A DNA stretch of 64,000 nt from Edaphochlamys debaryana (taxonomy: Eukaryota > Chlorophyta > Chlorophyceae > Chlamydomonadales): the NCBI GenBank assembly GCA_016858145.1, contig JAEHOE010000102.1, positions 1 through 64,000 on the forward strand, given 5' to 3'. Each line of letters opens with the position of its first letter. The first letter of the stretch is position 1. The notes beneath the pieces are model-generated. The model had not been told where the DNA came from, made no database searches, and saw only the letters and a list, made by a program, of their open reading frames with translations. Shown one piece after another: positions 1-10,029 of the stretch. A program made the position numbers and the translations under genes.

Positions 1-579
1 TTCTCTGTGGTGCGTGGTGGGGTGGTTGTGCACCCAAACCCAACCGGCGAAAGTCCGGCATTGCGGGGTTGCGAAGGCCCCTGACGAGGGAGTTCGTGCT
101 TCAGTGCGCTTACTCCGGATGGCTGGTGACCCCAGGTGGTTGGATGGTGGCACCACTGGTTGGTCCCAGGAGGGGCTCAGCCCTTTTCCTGCCGCGCGAG
201 GCAGCCACCTACTCTTGTCTCAAGGGGCTCGATGCGTAACGAAGGATCATACCAGATGGTACGTCAGTCATCAAGTGTTGAACGCTAGCAAAAGCGTAGT
301 TATCAGGGGATGACACAGGGGCCGCTCTGATCCACCTCTGGTGGTGATCCACTGCGAAGCCGCCCTACCCGAGAGTACTTCTGCCTCCCATCGCATCTGA
401 CCAAGTCCGTTCAACAGCAGGACGAGTACAGGACCTTCAGCATGTTGCCGGAAGGCTGGGCGAGGCGATGGCCAGGTACTGACGCCGTGGGGGGTACGTG
501 TGCAGGGGTGGCCAGAGAGGAGACCCCCTCAAGGGAACCCCGCCATCAGAGCAGCTCCTGCATTGCACTCCGAACCACA

Positions 580-1190
580 TCCGGTCGAGTCCTGCGTGGG
601 CCCCCGACTGTTACCTTGCATGGGGGCAGAAGCCTGGGAGAGGTTGAAGTAAGGTTGAAGAGTGGTTGGTTCGAGTATGTGCCCGGGATGGGGTGCGCTC
701 CCTGCCATGCCAACAAGTTCCCCACAAGAATCCTTCTGGCAGCCAAGCTCGGTGCCAAGCAGACCTTTGAAGGGACTCCGTCCTTAGAGTGGAGGCGCTG
801 AGAAACACCGGGTATCGTCATGGCTGCGAGGGAAAGGCGCAACCCGGGTACCCCCGTCGGCTGGCATCGATTCACTGGAGGCAGCGCAGGGCGAGACGGT
901 CCCCAAAGCACGAGTGAACTGGCATGCCAGCATTGCAGCAGCTGCTGCCTGCGCCGCTGCTTTTGCTTACGCCACCCCAGCTGGCAGGCCCAGGTAGGCC
1001 CGGGGTGAGAGCGCTCGGGTGCGACGCCTTGCCCTCGAGCCCTCCTCTCTGGGCCCCGGCGCCAGCCAGAAGCCGAGCGGTGCTGGCTGGTGCCCACCCC
1101 AGGACGGGTCCCGAGCTGGACGGATACCAATCCAGGGGAGGGTTCTGCGCGCTGTGCAAAGGGGACACAGCGAGAAAGGGGCGGGTTCGG
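580..1190 (-). repeat. Left copy of a diverged inverted dispersed repeat
   Basis: The reverse complement of this segment aligns by eye with 6583-7012. Shared blocks, in the same order, include CTCGCTGTGTCCCC, GCCTACCTGG followed by CCTGCCAGCT, ACTCGTGCTTT, CCCTGCGCTGCCTCC, GGTCTGCTTGG, CATCCCGGGC and CTCCCAG. Identity looks like roughly two thirds with small indels. The two copies point in opposite directions and bracket about 5.4 kb containing the peptidase gene. This may be two insertions of one dispersed family or the ends of an old large element. No coding capacity was recognised. Confidence 0.7.
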
Positions 1191-2494
1191 CGCGTGCGGT
1201 AGCGCCGGGGGCAGCGGGAACAAGTGGGGCCCCAGGCCCCACACGGCACGGCCCGCGCCACTGGCCCGTAGAAGCTATGTACTTTTGGTAATGACCCTTG
1301 AGCAGCGACGCGCTGTGCGCTTGCGTACGCGCGCAGAGCTCACGATGCATGCCGATCCGCCGCGCGTCGCCAAACCGACGTTCCCCGCTCTGCTAATGGT
1401 AGCATCTGAAAGTGCACCTCGTCAGTGCTACTGCGTCCCGTGCTCGCGGCTCCCCGGCGGGGTGGATGGCGCACAGGTCTACACCGCGCTTAAGCACTGT
1501 CGCTAAGGGCACCGCTTGACAGCCAGTAAGGGCACTATGGGTTTCGAGGTCGGCATACTGAGTTGGGGCGGTTCGGTGGTTGCCAGCAGGGTCTCGCGAT
1601 GGAAACGGAAGCTGCCGCGGTCGGGCTCGGGAAAGCACGCGGCTAATGAGCGATGGCTCCTACGTGCTTAGGGCCCGGAGTCAACGGTGGACCGTACGGC
1701 ACTTCCCAGCCTCTGTGGAAGAGGGTCTGTGGAGGGAAAGTGTACGGCATAGCTCGACGCGCCGGATGGCAGCCGATTGTACGGCTGCGGCCGCGCTCCA
1801 GGGCTGGTGCCAGGCGGTACAGGATCGGATCGAGGGAAGCAGGACCAATGCGCCTTAATGCCTCCTGTCAACCAGCCGTTCAAGAGGAACCGGCAACACG
1901 CAGAACCCCTTAAACTTGGCCCTCTGAGCCCTCACATAGATTTTGGTCGATCATTGGAAGCTGCGGCTTCGTTGGAGGAAACTTGACTGGCAAAGCGGGC
2001 TGATCTCCGCTGAAGCCTTTAGCAGTGCCATTGTAACGTGCGCGTGTTCCTCGGCCCACTCTAGCGCAGGCGCCGGGCCCGGCCGTGAGGCCGGCCGGTT
2101 CTTGAAGCTCCCGCACAAGCAGCGCCTACGCCCGTGCTAGATACCTGCACATACCGCCAGCTCTCTATCTCTATCTCCCTCTTCCAAGCAGGTGCCCCCT
2201 CGCTGGTGCTTGGCACCCACCAGCCAGCCCCGCGTCCGCCACGCGCACGCGTAACGCACCGGTTCCCCCTGACCCCCGCGGTACAGTTGTGCATTCCGTA
2301 TCGGCAAGCCCACAGGCCTAGCCTACCCTGCTCCTGCACATATAGCCGAGCGCCGCTATAACTAGCACTGCCGGTCTTGCTTGCTCCGTGCTCCTTGCAC
2401 GTCTGACGCGCAGCCGAAGCTCCCCCACCCACGCGAAGCGTAGCTGAGCGTGCCCAGTAGCTCGGGCCTCCGCTCCCTGAGGATCAGGCAAAAG

Positions 2495-2960
2495 ACCTGA
2501 CCCAGGCACAGGTGACAGGGCGGCTGAATCCACCTGCACCTTTCCGGCGCGCAGCCCCACTAGGCCCGGGGTGCACATCTAGGGGCGGCAGAATCCACCC
2601 TACTTGAGCCGAAGTGCGTAATCCCAAGGTGTTATCCTAGCGCGCGGTACAGGAGCATCCCTCGCCCTCTCTAGGGTTGGGCACACGCAGGTCCGGAGGC
2701 TGAATCCCGAGGACCACCCGTTAGTGACTAGGGAACGCAGGTGAACCACAAGGTGGGGAAAACCCACCGCCTGTGTTGCTTGTTCCGACTGTGACCCCCT
2801 TGGCCCGGGGCACAGGTACAGCGGCGGCAGAATCCACGCTGTGCTGTCGAAGTACGTGTCGTAATCCCTAGAGCGAACAAAATAAGCTTCAGGCGGTTAG
2901 GCGTTCGTCTGACACGTAGCTGCGGAGGCAGAATCCCGAGCAGCAGAACCCTCTTTCATA
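2495..2960. repeat. Degenerate tandem repeat, period about 245 bp
   Basis: Two diverged units can be aligned. The block GGCGGCAGAATCCAC occurs near 2585 and again near 2825, each followed by a GCCGAAGT or TCGAAGTA block and then CGTAATCCC. A second block, GGAGGCTGAATCCCGAG near 2696, recurs as GGAGGCAGAATCCCGAG near 2925. A partial third start (GGCGGCTGAATCCACC) lies near 2520. The AATCC core recurs five times. No coding role is seen. Confidence 0.6.
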
Positions 2961-3486
2961 GGGCCGGACGCGGACCCTCAATACAGCCTAATATAGTGGG
3001 ACTTCACTGTCCCCACACGTGCCCCCTCACCAGGGCCGGGCCCCTTTCACTAGGATGCGATGGTTACAGCAGTAGCCGCCTCCAGAAGGGGAGGGGTTGA
3101 GCGAGAGCGCCACCTACTGGGTGTGCCACCTGCACACCGACACCCACGCTACGTGCCTGACTTTCGGTCGTCACGCCACGTCGCTAGGGCCGTGCGCAGA
3201 GCGCACCAATACTAAACCGCAAGTCTTCCGCTGCGTAATCTCTATCAGCTCAGGCTGAACTAGCTCGCTCTCACCCAGCGTAGCTCCTCCGCCCCCCACC
3301 GGGCGCGTAATCTTACCAACCGGTGCCGGAGGGTGTCATCACACACCCCCGCACAGGCAGCAGACCAGCCAGGTGATCCTAGGGCGCGCCCCCGTAACAC
3401 CGCGTAGGTCACACCACTTGCAAGGAGATAGGCCAGGGCTGACGCGTTTGCGCGAGCAAACAGGAAAAGATTTGGGTGTTGACACG

Positions 3487-3975
3487 TTCCGTGTGGTGCT
3501 AGATAGCCTCGCTGCTAGTGTGCCATTGGGGGGCTATGCCCACCTCACACCGCTTCACGTAGCTCCTAGACGCACGGGCGGGGTATCGGGATTCGGGAAC
3601 AGCATCTTCCTGGTGGCTCAGCTCCCACATGCACACACCGCACTTTCCGCTCGACTAGCTCTGCCGCTGACTCGTCGTCTTCGTCCCCGCCGTGTGCAGG
3701 TGAGCGCTCGCGCATGATGACCATAGCCGACTGGCACGCTTCACAGCTGGGCTCAGAAAAGTGCTATTCGCGCCTGCATCCCATAGGACCTGTGTCAGCC
3801 TGCTAGACGTAGCCGGCACAGCTCTACGTCAACGACAGCAACAGCAAAAGCATGCCGGTTACTCTAGCGTAGCCATTCTCAGCCGCATCACCGACTACAT
3901 CTGCTGCGCATACCGCTCCGTGTAGCGCTAGATAGCCCTATTGCTAGTGCACTGCATGGAGGCTATGCCCTCCGA
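3487..3975. repeat. Duplicated ~60-bp segment, copies about 427 bp apart
   Basis: The stretch around 3490-3545 (CGTGTGGTGCTAGATAGCC, then TGCTAGTG and GGCTATGCCC) is repeated around 3917-3972 (CGTGTAGCGCTAGATAGCC, then TGCTAGTG and GGCTATGCCC). The copies are in direct orientation with a few substitutions and a small indel. They are probably remnants of a dispersed or tandem element. There is no open reading frame support. Confidence 0.55.
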
Positions 3976-4566
3976 CCCCCCGACACACGGTCACACGCTT
4001 CAGAGGTCCGGTATCCTCCGCTCTCCTCTGTCGCTCCGGAAGGTCCCCTAACCGGCCCGCCCTTGCCGCTATCGCTCCGTTGAGCTACGGTGACAGTGCT
4101 GAGTGCCCCATACAAAAGCGATACATCAGCAATACAAACATCACGTTCGGCCTCACCACAACGTACCGTACCCCATTAAACCCCTACCCCCTCGCCAACA
4201 AAGCATGCGGCACCCTGCCTGAGGCTGCTGCGGCCGGACACAGCCGCCGACCTCAGCGCCTAACCGCCCCACCCCCCTACCTGCCTCCGCTAGCGCATCC
4301 ACCGCCTGCCCGCCGCCTCCCAAGCAACCCTCGTCGCCATCCCCTGACACCCCCGCTCCTGCCCTCGCACGGCCTAGCCTGCTACGCATGCCGCCCCCAC
4401 CATCCGTTGGGCCTCGCAGTAAAGCCCACCAGCCGCCTAAGCGTACCCTCTTCAGACCACACCAGCCTACGCTACCTCTGCATGCCGTCAGCACACCAGC
4501 CCTACCTCGCAGGATGGCAGCACATGCTCGCTCAGCCGTACACCCGCTGTACGTCAGGTTGCATGT

Positions 4567-6167
4567 TCAGGCTGCTGCTCCCGGAGCCTTTTGCGCTGAC
4601 AGACCCGCCAGGATGCTGGAAATGGTTGCGATGGGCACCAGGATGACCTTGTTCGTCTTGTGGTCAGACCCAACCACCATGGCAATGAGCTTGCCTGTGG
4701 CCACCGAGAAGCAGCCGCCCCCAGAGTCGCCGGCCCCCGCAACTATGTCACCGCGGATGTGGCCATACGCGTCCAGCTCGGTTGCCGCCACCATGCCGTG
4801 GCTGATGGACGTGGCATCCGCTTGCGCCTGTGTGGACTGGCCGTGGATGTAGTACTTGTCGCCGGCCGAGGCCGCGCTGTCCAGCACCGGGGCGGGCAGC
4901 TCGCGCTGCACCTACAGGTCAGACGAGGAACACCACAGCAGTTAGATAGCCAACTATGGTTCCTGTCACCCTCAACGGAGTTGCATGGACCTGGCCACGT
5001 GCAACCAGGGCACCGAGGCGGCATACAGAGGGCTTGGGAGGAAACGCGTGGGACGAAAATTGCACGGCAGTAAACTCAGCTGCCGCTACTGGCTCAGCTG
5101 ACCCGCACACTAGCGCACCTCGAGGATGGCGATGTCGGTGGTGGTGTTGTGGTACACCACCTCTGCGTCCACGGGCACCCTGCGGTCCTCGTGGGGGCAG
5201 TGCACGAAAACCTGCAAGCGGAGCATGCACGAGGCACAAAGGCTGACCAGCGCGGCCCTGGCCCAGCAGCTGGGCCGCCTCCCGGGCTTAACGCATGGCA
5301 TCCGCAGGCACGCCGCCGGGCCAGAGGGCCAGAGAGCTAAGAACATGCTTCACGTCATTCCTTATTAACATAGGGTCATCCAGCACACACACGGGCACCA
5401 CCGCACAAAATCGGCTGCCCCCAGCGCACCTCCCATGTTGCCATACCTGCACCTTGTGCTTCTCCGTCCATCCCGAATGCCCCTCGTGCGCATACGTTGC
5501 CACGTGGTGTGGCCCAACTACCGTGGCTGCCTCCTTGTGCGGTGGTAGCGACGGCTTGGTGGGCACCAGCAGGTGGGCGGCATATTTGGATGAGCACGGC
5601 AGGCGTGCCTTGATGTCCGCCAGCACGCCTCCCTCGCCTGCATTAACAGCATTGAGTGCGTTGGCTGGAACGTCAAAAGTCGTTCTACTGCAGGTGTGTA
5701 AGCACCGTCCCCTGCCCTTCCCACGTCTTCGACTCTGCAGCAGAACCGCTCACCATGCCCGCCCCACGGCAGACCCCCAAGCCCAACGGGTCTACAGCTC
5801 TTGCGGTGCCCCAAACTCACTGGCCCCTGCAGGCCCCGCGCCCAGGCCAGCCGCCACGGCCGCTGTGCCTTCAAACGCAACCAGGGCGAGCGGATTTATC
5901 GCAACCAGTCCTAGCAGTTACCGATCGCCTGTGCTCTACAGAGTCCCGGAACCAGAGTGCACCTTGGATGGCAGCCTTGAGCGCTAACTGCTGCCGACCA
6001 TTGAGGCCGTGTACTTTATCCGCTTCTAGCAGCCTGAACGCGCCGCCGGCCTGGTCATCCACGTCCACGTTGAAGCCTAGATCTGAAAGAGCGCCAACAA
6101 TGGGCTGGATGGAGGTAGCGTCTTCCCCCGAGACCGAAAGAAGGGCTGCGCGAATGGCCGGTGCCAT
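4567..6167 (-). CDS. Trypsin-fold serine peptidase, intracellular, four exons
   Basis: Exons read 6167-5963, 5637-5447, 5211-5119 and 4911-4567. All junctions keep frame and use GT-AG, giving about 277 residues. The catalytic triad of a chymotrypsin-fold peptidase is spread over three exons. The His is in exon 2 (motif GPHHVATYAH), the Asp in exon 3 (NTTTDIAILE, the usual T-D-x-A-hydrophobic form), and the Ser in exon 4 (GAGDSGGGCF, matching GDSGG). The first 68 residues have no signal peptide and resemble no domain I recognise. No PDZ domain follows, so this is a bare protease domain rather than a DegP/HtrA. The substrate cannot be inferred. The ATG at 6167 is the first in frame and precedes the conserved region; an additional upstream exon is not excluded. 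The gene is divergent from the 7.8-kb gene. Confidence 0.75.
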
Positions 6168-6288
6168 GGTATGCGGGTGTGGTGTCAGCGTGTGCGTGAT
6201 GGCTCAATCGTGCATGACCGGAATTGTGCTCCTAGGCGTCCTAGCGCGTGCCCGCGGTGAACAGCAGCGCGAACGATGGGCGCGAGAT

Positions 6289-6331
6289 ATCGCTATGGCT
6301 ATGGCTATGGCTATGCTATGGCTATGGCTAT
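6289..6331. repeat. Hexanucleotide microsatellite (GGCTAT)n
   Basis: About seven copies of GCTATG, one of them shortened, lie just upstream of the peptidase start, in the region between two divergent genes. It is simple sequence with no other function visible. Confidence 0.9.
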
Positions 6332-6426
6332 GGTGCCTGGAGCCACAGCGTGCTTACCCGAGCCTGAACGCGGCTGCCAGTTCCCCCGCGAAACCTGCGC
6401 CCTAGTGCCGGGGGCCCTCCTGCCCT

Positions 6427-6475
6427 TCCCTCCCGCGCCATTCCCTCCCGCGCCATTCCCTCCCGCGCCATTCCC
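6427..6475. repeat. 15-bp minisatellite, three perfect copies
   Basis: The unit CCCTCCCGCGCCATT is repeated three times without a mismatch, between the divergent peptidase and membrane-protein genes. A frame can be read through it on either strand, but no splice or domain support makes it coding. Confidence 0.85.
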
Positions 6476-6582
6476 TTGGTTGTGGAGCCGCAAGCAACGC
6501 TCCACACTGGCGAGCAGTATTGCAGATGCTACCAGCTAGCAGAGCGACAGAGCTGGCGACGGGTCACACATTACCGCTCACA

Positions 6583-7012
6583 CACACCCTTCTCGCTGTG
6601 TCCCCCTTTGTGCAGGGCACCGGCACGCGTCAAGCCGTCCTCTGTATCAGAACAAGATACGGCCGGGGGTCACACCGTAGCGCTCTTCCCTCAGGCCTAC
6701 CTGGACCTGCCAGCTTTGAGATGGCGGAACCAGATGCAGCGGCATAGGCAACGGCTTCTGCACTGCTGGGGGCCCAGTCTACTCGTGCTTTACTCGTGGG
6801 GGACTTGTTACCCTGCGCTGCCTCCGGTGTTTTTCAACGCCTCAACGCAAAGGACCAAGTCCCGTCGGGCTTCAAGGGTCTGCTTGGGCAGGAGAGCTGG
6901 ACTCCACTCCCACCTCATCCCGGGCTCATAACAACCCAGCCACGCTACCACCTTGCCGTACTAAAACCCCTCCCAGCCTTCCGCCCCCGCGCAAGGGCAC
7001 ATCTAGGGTCCT
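6583..7012 (+). repeat. Right copy of the diverged inverted dispersed repeat
   Basis: This is the partner of the copy at about 580-1190 in the opposite orientation. The shared blocks run from CTCGCTGTGTCCCC near 6590 to CGCAAGG near 6995. Both copies end near the same block (ATGCAAGG or GCGCAAGG), which suggests a real element boundary. No terminal inverted repeat or target duplication could be fixed by eye. Confidence 0.7.
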
Positions 7013-7249
7013 CGCACCAGTAGGTCTTCATGTGGCGATGAAGGAGCTGCTCTGTTGGTGGGGGTCTCCTCGGGGTCAGGGAGAGAACGGGGAGAGAAGA
7101 GGCAGGCGAGGAGGACTTGGACATGGAGGTGGTACTGGCTCGCGTGAGGCGTGTGCTGGGGCCGCGAACCGGGCCTGCCGCCGGGGGCTTGTAAGGATGA
7201 CGGCTGGGGTCCCCGCTTTGCTTCACCGTGTGTAACGGGCGTGTCCTAA

Positions 7250-7660
7250 TCTCCTCCCTCCCCCCTCACCCCTCCTCCCCCTCCTCCCCCTCCCCTCCCC
7301 CTCCCCCTCCCCCCTCCCCCCCTCCCCCCTCCCCCCTCCCCCCTCCCCCCTCCCCCTCCCCCCTCCCCCCTCCCCCTCCCCCCTCCCCCCTCCCCCCTCC
7401 CCCCTCCCCCCTCCCCCCTCCCCCCCTCCCCCCTCCCCCCCCTCCCCCCTCCCCCCTCCCCCCTCCCCCCTCCCCCCTCCCCCCTCCCCCCTCCCCCCTC
7501 CCCCCTCCCCCCTCCCCCCTCCCCCCTCCCCCCTCCCCCTCCCCCTCCCCCCTCCCCCTCCCCCCTCCCCCCTCCCCCCTCCCCCCTCCCCCCTCCCCCT
7601 CCCCCCTCCCCCCTCCCCCCCCTCCCCCGTCCCCCCTCCCCCCTCCCCCCTCCCCCCCCC
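7250..7660. repeat. 410-bp polypyrimidine tract, (CCCCCCT)n
   Basis: A nearly pure C/T run is made of CCCCCCT and shorter variants, with one CCCCCGT interruption. It ends directly in CCCAG and a copy of an exon start, so on the + strand it acts as an oversized polypyrimidine tract ahead of a 3' splice site. Long Pro/Ser/Leu and Gly/Arg/Glu frames through it are composition artefacts. Such purine-pyrimidine tracts can form triplex DNA and are prone to length change and misassembly. Confidence 0.95.
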
Positions 7661-7735
7661 AGCTGGGCCACCGCCCTCTTCTGCACCATCCTGGACTTTA
7701 ACCTGCTGGGCCTGGTCCCCACCCCCGTGCCTCCG
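7661..7735 (+). repeat. Duplicate of the following exon start with its 3' splice site
   Basis: The first ~65 bp match the exon beginning at 7776 almost exactly: CAG, then the codons for WATALFCTIL with one A-to-D change and FNLLGLVPT. The sequence then diverges into CCCCGTGCC. It lies 115 bp upstream of the intact copy and keeps its own acceptor AG. It is probably a tandem duplication of the intron-exon junction. Splicing to it would truncate the protein. See the splice-junction echo finding. Confidence 0.85.
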
Positions 7736-7775
7736 AAACACACACACGCCCCCGCACCCCCCTCCCTCCTCCCAG

Positions 7776-8804
7776 CTGGGCCACCGCCCTCTTCTGCACC
7801 ATCCTGGCCTTCAACCTGCTGGGCCTGGTCCCCACCAACGAGGCGCCCACCACGGCCCTGGGCTTCTACAAGATGGGCTTCACATCCCCCGGCACGGTTT
7901 CGCGGGGTTGGGGATGGGGGCTGATGCAAGATGGACATAGCGTGCAGCGGTCGGAAAACGTCCGCACTGTTAGCATCCCGCTGTACTCCGACGCTCGCTC
8001 GCGGCGCACCCTCGGCCAGCCGAGGCCGTGGCGGGCCCTTCTCCACCGCTCATGTGCAACGGGGCCCCTCCCGCTTCCGTCCCCTGATCCTCTCTGCCCC
8101 CTTCCTGACCTCTCCCCCTCCTCTCTCCCCCCTCCCCAAGGCCTTCGAGGCGTCCAAGGCGGAGGCCTCGGCTGTGGCCCAGGTCAAGGGCGCCGTGGTC
8201 ATGCCCCTGGTCAAGAGCGCCCCGGCGCTGGAGACCGTCAAGGTGGGGGAGGGTGGGCGGGTACACGTGGGGGGGCAGTCGTTAGTGGGAGGCGTAGGAG
8301 CTGGGTAGTTGCTGCAGGCTGTGGTAGCAGGGGCGGTGGTGCGGACACTGGGGCTGGGGACGTGGTGCCACGGGCGGCCCTCCGCATGGGTCTGGGCTTC
8401 ACGCTCTGGCAACGTTGTCTAAGCACATCCGCGCAGTGGAATAATCGTGGTCGTGGTCTGTCCCTCCTCCCGCCCCCAGGTCACCGCGGAGATGAAGGCC
8501 ACCGCGGGCAAGGCGCTCAACGAGATCAAGGCCACCGCCTACGGCAAGCTGCGCACGGAGCGCATGAACGTGCGCCAGGTAAGACAGAGGCACAGCAGCA
8601 GATGCCGCGCGGCTGGGATGGGCGCGTGCACGTATTAGTGGGCTTCAATCTTACAGCAGCACTGCAGCTGGCGCTTGTAAGAAATGCTTGTAACCGCGCG
8701 TATCACCATTACATAAACTGACGCCACTCGTCCATCCATCCCCCCCGCAGGTGGGCCCCCGCGCCAAGAAGGCCAAGGAGGCCGCCAAGGAGGAGGCCGC
8801 CTAA
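7776..8804 (+). CDS. Unrecognised small membrane protein, 3' exons only
   Basis: Four exons join in frame: 7776-7896, 8141-8242, 8480-8578 and 8751-8804 (TAA). The first exon encodes one hydrophobic segment (ATALFCTILAFNLLGL) followed by VPTNEAPTTALGFYK. The remaining exons encode an Ala/Lys-rich, probably helical tail ending KAKEAAKEEAA. Donors are GT (8243, 8579), with a weaker GTTTCG at 7897. The first exon begins in phase 2, so at least one upstream exon is missing. I could not find it; the (CCCCCCT)n tract lies where it might start. The P-x-T-T motif after a membrane helix is loosely like TMEM205/DUF4149 proteins, but this is only a guess. The reading frame itself is well supported by consistent phases. 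Confidence 0.6.
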
Positions 8805-10029
8805 GCAGCCACCTCTGGATCCTCTGGATCTCGCGGATCTGGGTTTGGGATCGGATCTGGATCCGGAGCCACTGGAGCCGGGGCTCGGGGCGGAGCTGCT
8901 CGGGCGCGGGGCGGAGCGATCGGCGAAGCCTTGCCCCGGGCGGGCTCCGCCGCCGTCCCGGGCGGATGGGCTGTCGGCGAAGGCGGGGCGGCGTGCGCTA
9001 TTGCCGGAGCCGGAGCCGGGGTGTGAGGTTGCGTCGGGGGCTTGGGAGCCGCCGTTGGGAGAGGAGGAAGGCTGCGGCCTGGGCGCGGGCGCTTCTGCCG
9101 CGTGCGGCCGCTCGGCCGCTGCCCCTGGAGCCCCCCAGGGGCCCCCGGCGACGGGGCGCGGTGGAGGGGGGTCCCGTGTAAGGCTGGCCACCGTGATTGG
9201 CAGATGTCCATGTGCCCCGCCGCCCCTCTTGCACGTGAATTATGTTGGGTTTTACGTCAGCAAGTGCGCAGAGTGCGGGCGCCGTCCAGTTCGTCCTGAA
9301 CGGTAGCATGTTAGACAGCTTGTGGGGTCAGCAGTGCCGTCCAGCCACGACAGCCTAAGATGAGTAGCGCACGGCCCCGGCCAACAGCAGAGGGGGCCGG
9401 CTAGCAAGGGGGCGGCCACTGGTAGTGCTCCGGCGTGCAGCGTGATCAGTCATGCAGCCAGCAGCCAGCAGCGCCCATCGGGACAGAGGGAGCTGTAAGG
9501 CGCAAGGCGGAGGCCGGCGAGCGCAGCGTGGTCCAATCAGGCACTGTCGGGGCGTGTTTGGGGACGGGTCTGGCGCGGGTCAGAGAGTTGGTGAATGCAA
9601 CGTGCAGCTGTTGAAGGTGTTGAGGGGCCGAGGGGGTCAATGTCACGAGACGAGAACAGCTTGGCGTCAAGCTGCCGGAGGCCGGCCCTGCAGCGGCGGC
9701 GCGGGGTACCCCTAACTTGAAGGGTCAATGTTGCGCCCCAGTACGGGCCGGCGAGCTGCATTTCAGCTCGCGCTTCAAGGGCATCCCGGTGCACCTTGCA
9801 TCCCCTGCCTCCCCTTCACCCCTTGCCTGCCTGCCGCCCCAACGCCCACATAAGTGCCCATACGAGTGCCCACACTCGTCCATCACCTCCAAACTCCATC
9901 ATTACTTATGCACTTGTGTGCCTGCCTGACTGTCTCACGTGAGGTCGATGATCTAGACGAGCCACACAAAGCCAGCCTGCTCTCTAACAAGGCCTCAACA
10001 CGTCAACGGTCATGTATTTGTCCGAATTG
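8805..10029. other. Intergenic region between convergent genes
   Basis: The region separates the + strand membrane-protein gene from the end of the - strand HYR/CUB gene. Just after the stop are several GGATCT/GGATCC words (8815-8870). The frames at 8845-9306 on both strands lack splice partners and domains. A TGTAA at 9494 may be the polyadenylation signal of the + strand gene. Nothing else is recognised. Confidence 0.5.
9494..9498 (+). terminator. Candidate TGTAA polyadenylation signal
   Basis: TGTAA is the usual poly(A) signal in volvocine algae. This is the first one I see on the + strand after the stop at 8804, implying a ~690-nt 3' UTR. It is a short word, so chance occurrence is possible. 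Confidence 0.35.

Larger units (their letters stand above)
1..4566. other. Gene-poor, repeat-bearing left flank
   Basis: I see no convincing coding exon here on either strand: the open frames are short, lack paired splice signals and show no recognisable domain. The stretch holds diverged repeats instead: one arm of a long inverted repeat (about 580-1190), a degenerate tandem repeat (about 2495-2960) and a duplicated ~60-bp segment (3487 and 3913). Base composition is less GC-skewed than in the genes further right. It could be decayed transposon sequence. Confidence 0.5.

Noticed and set aside
7026..7060. A VAMKELL reading on the + strand resembling the kinase lysine motif
   Set aside because: The match is only seven residues. 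There is no glycine loop before it, no splice partner and no further kinase similarity, so it is probably chance.
7223..8046. Long Pro-rich (+) and Gly/Arg/Glu-rich (-) frames over the C/T tract
   Set aside because: They are produced entirely by the (CCCCCCT)n repeat, which is open in most frames.
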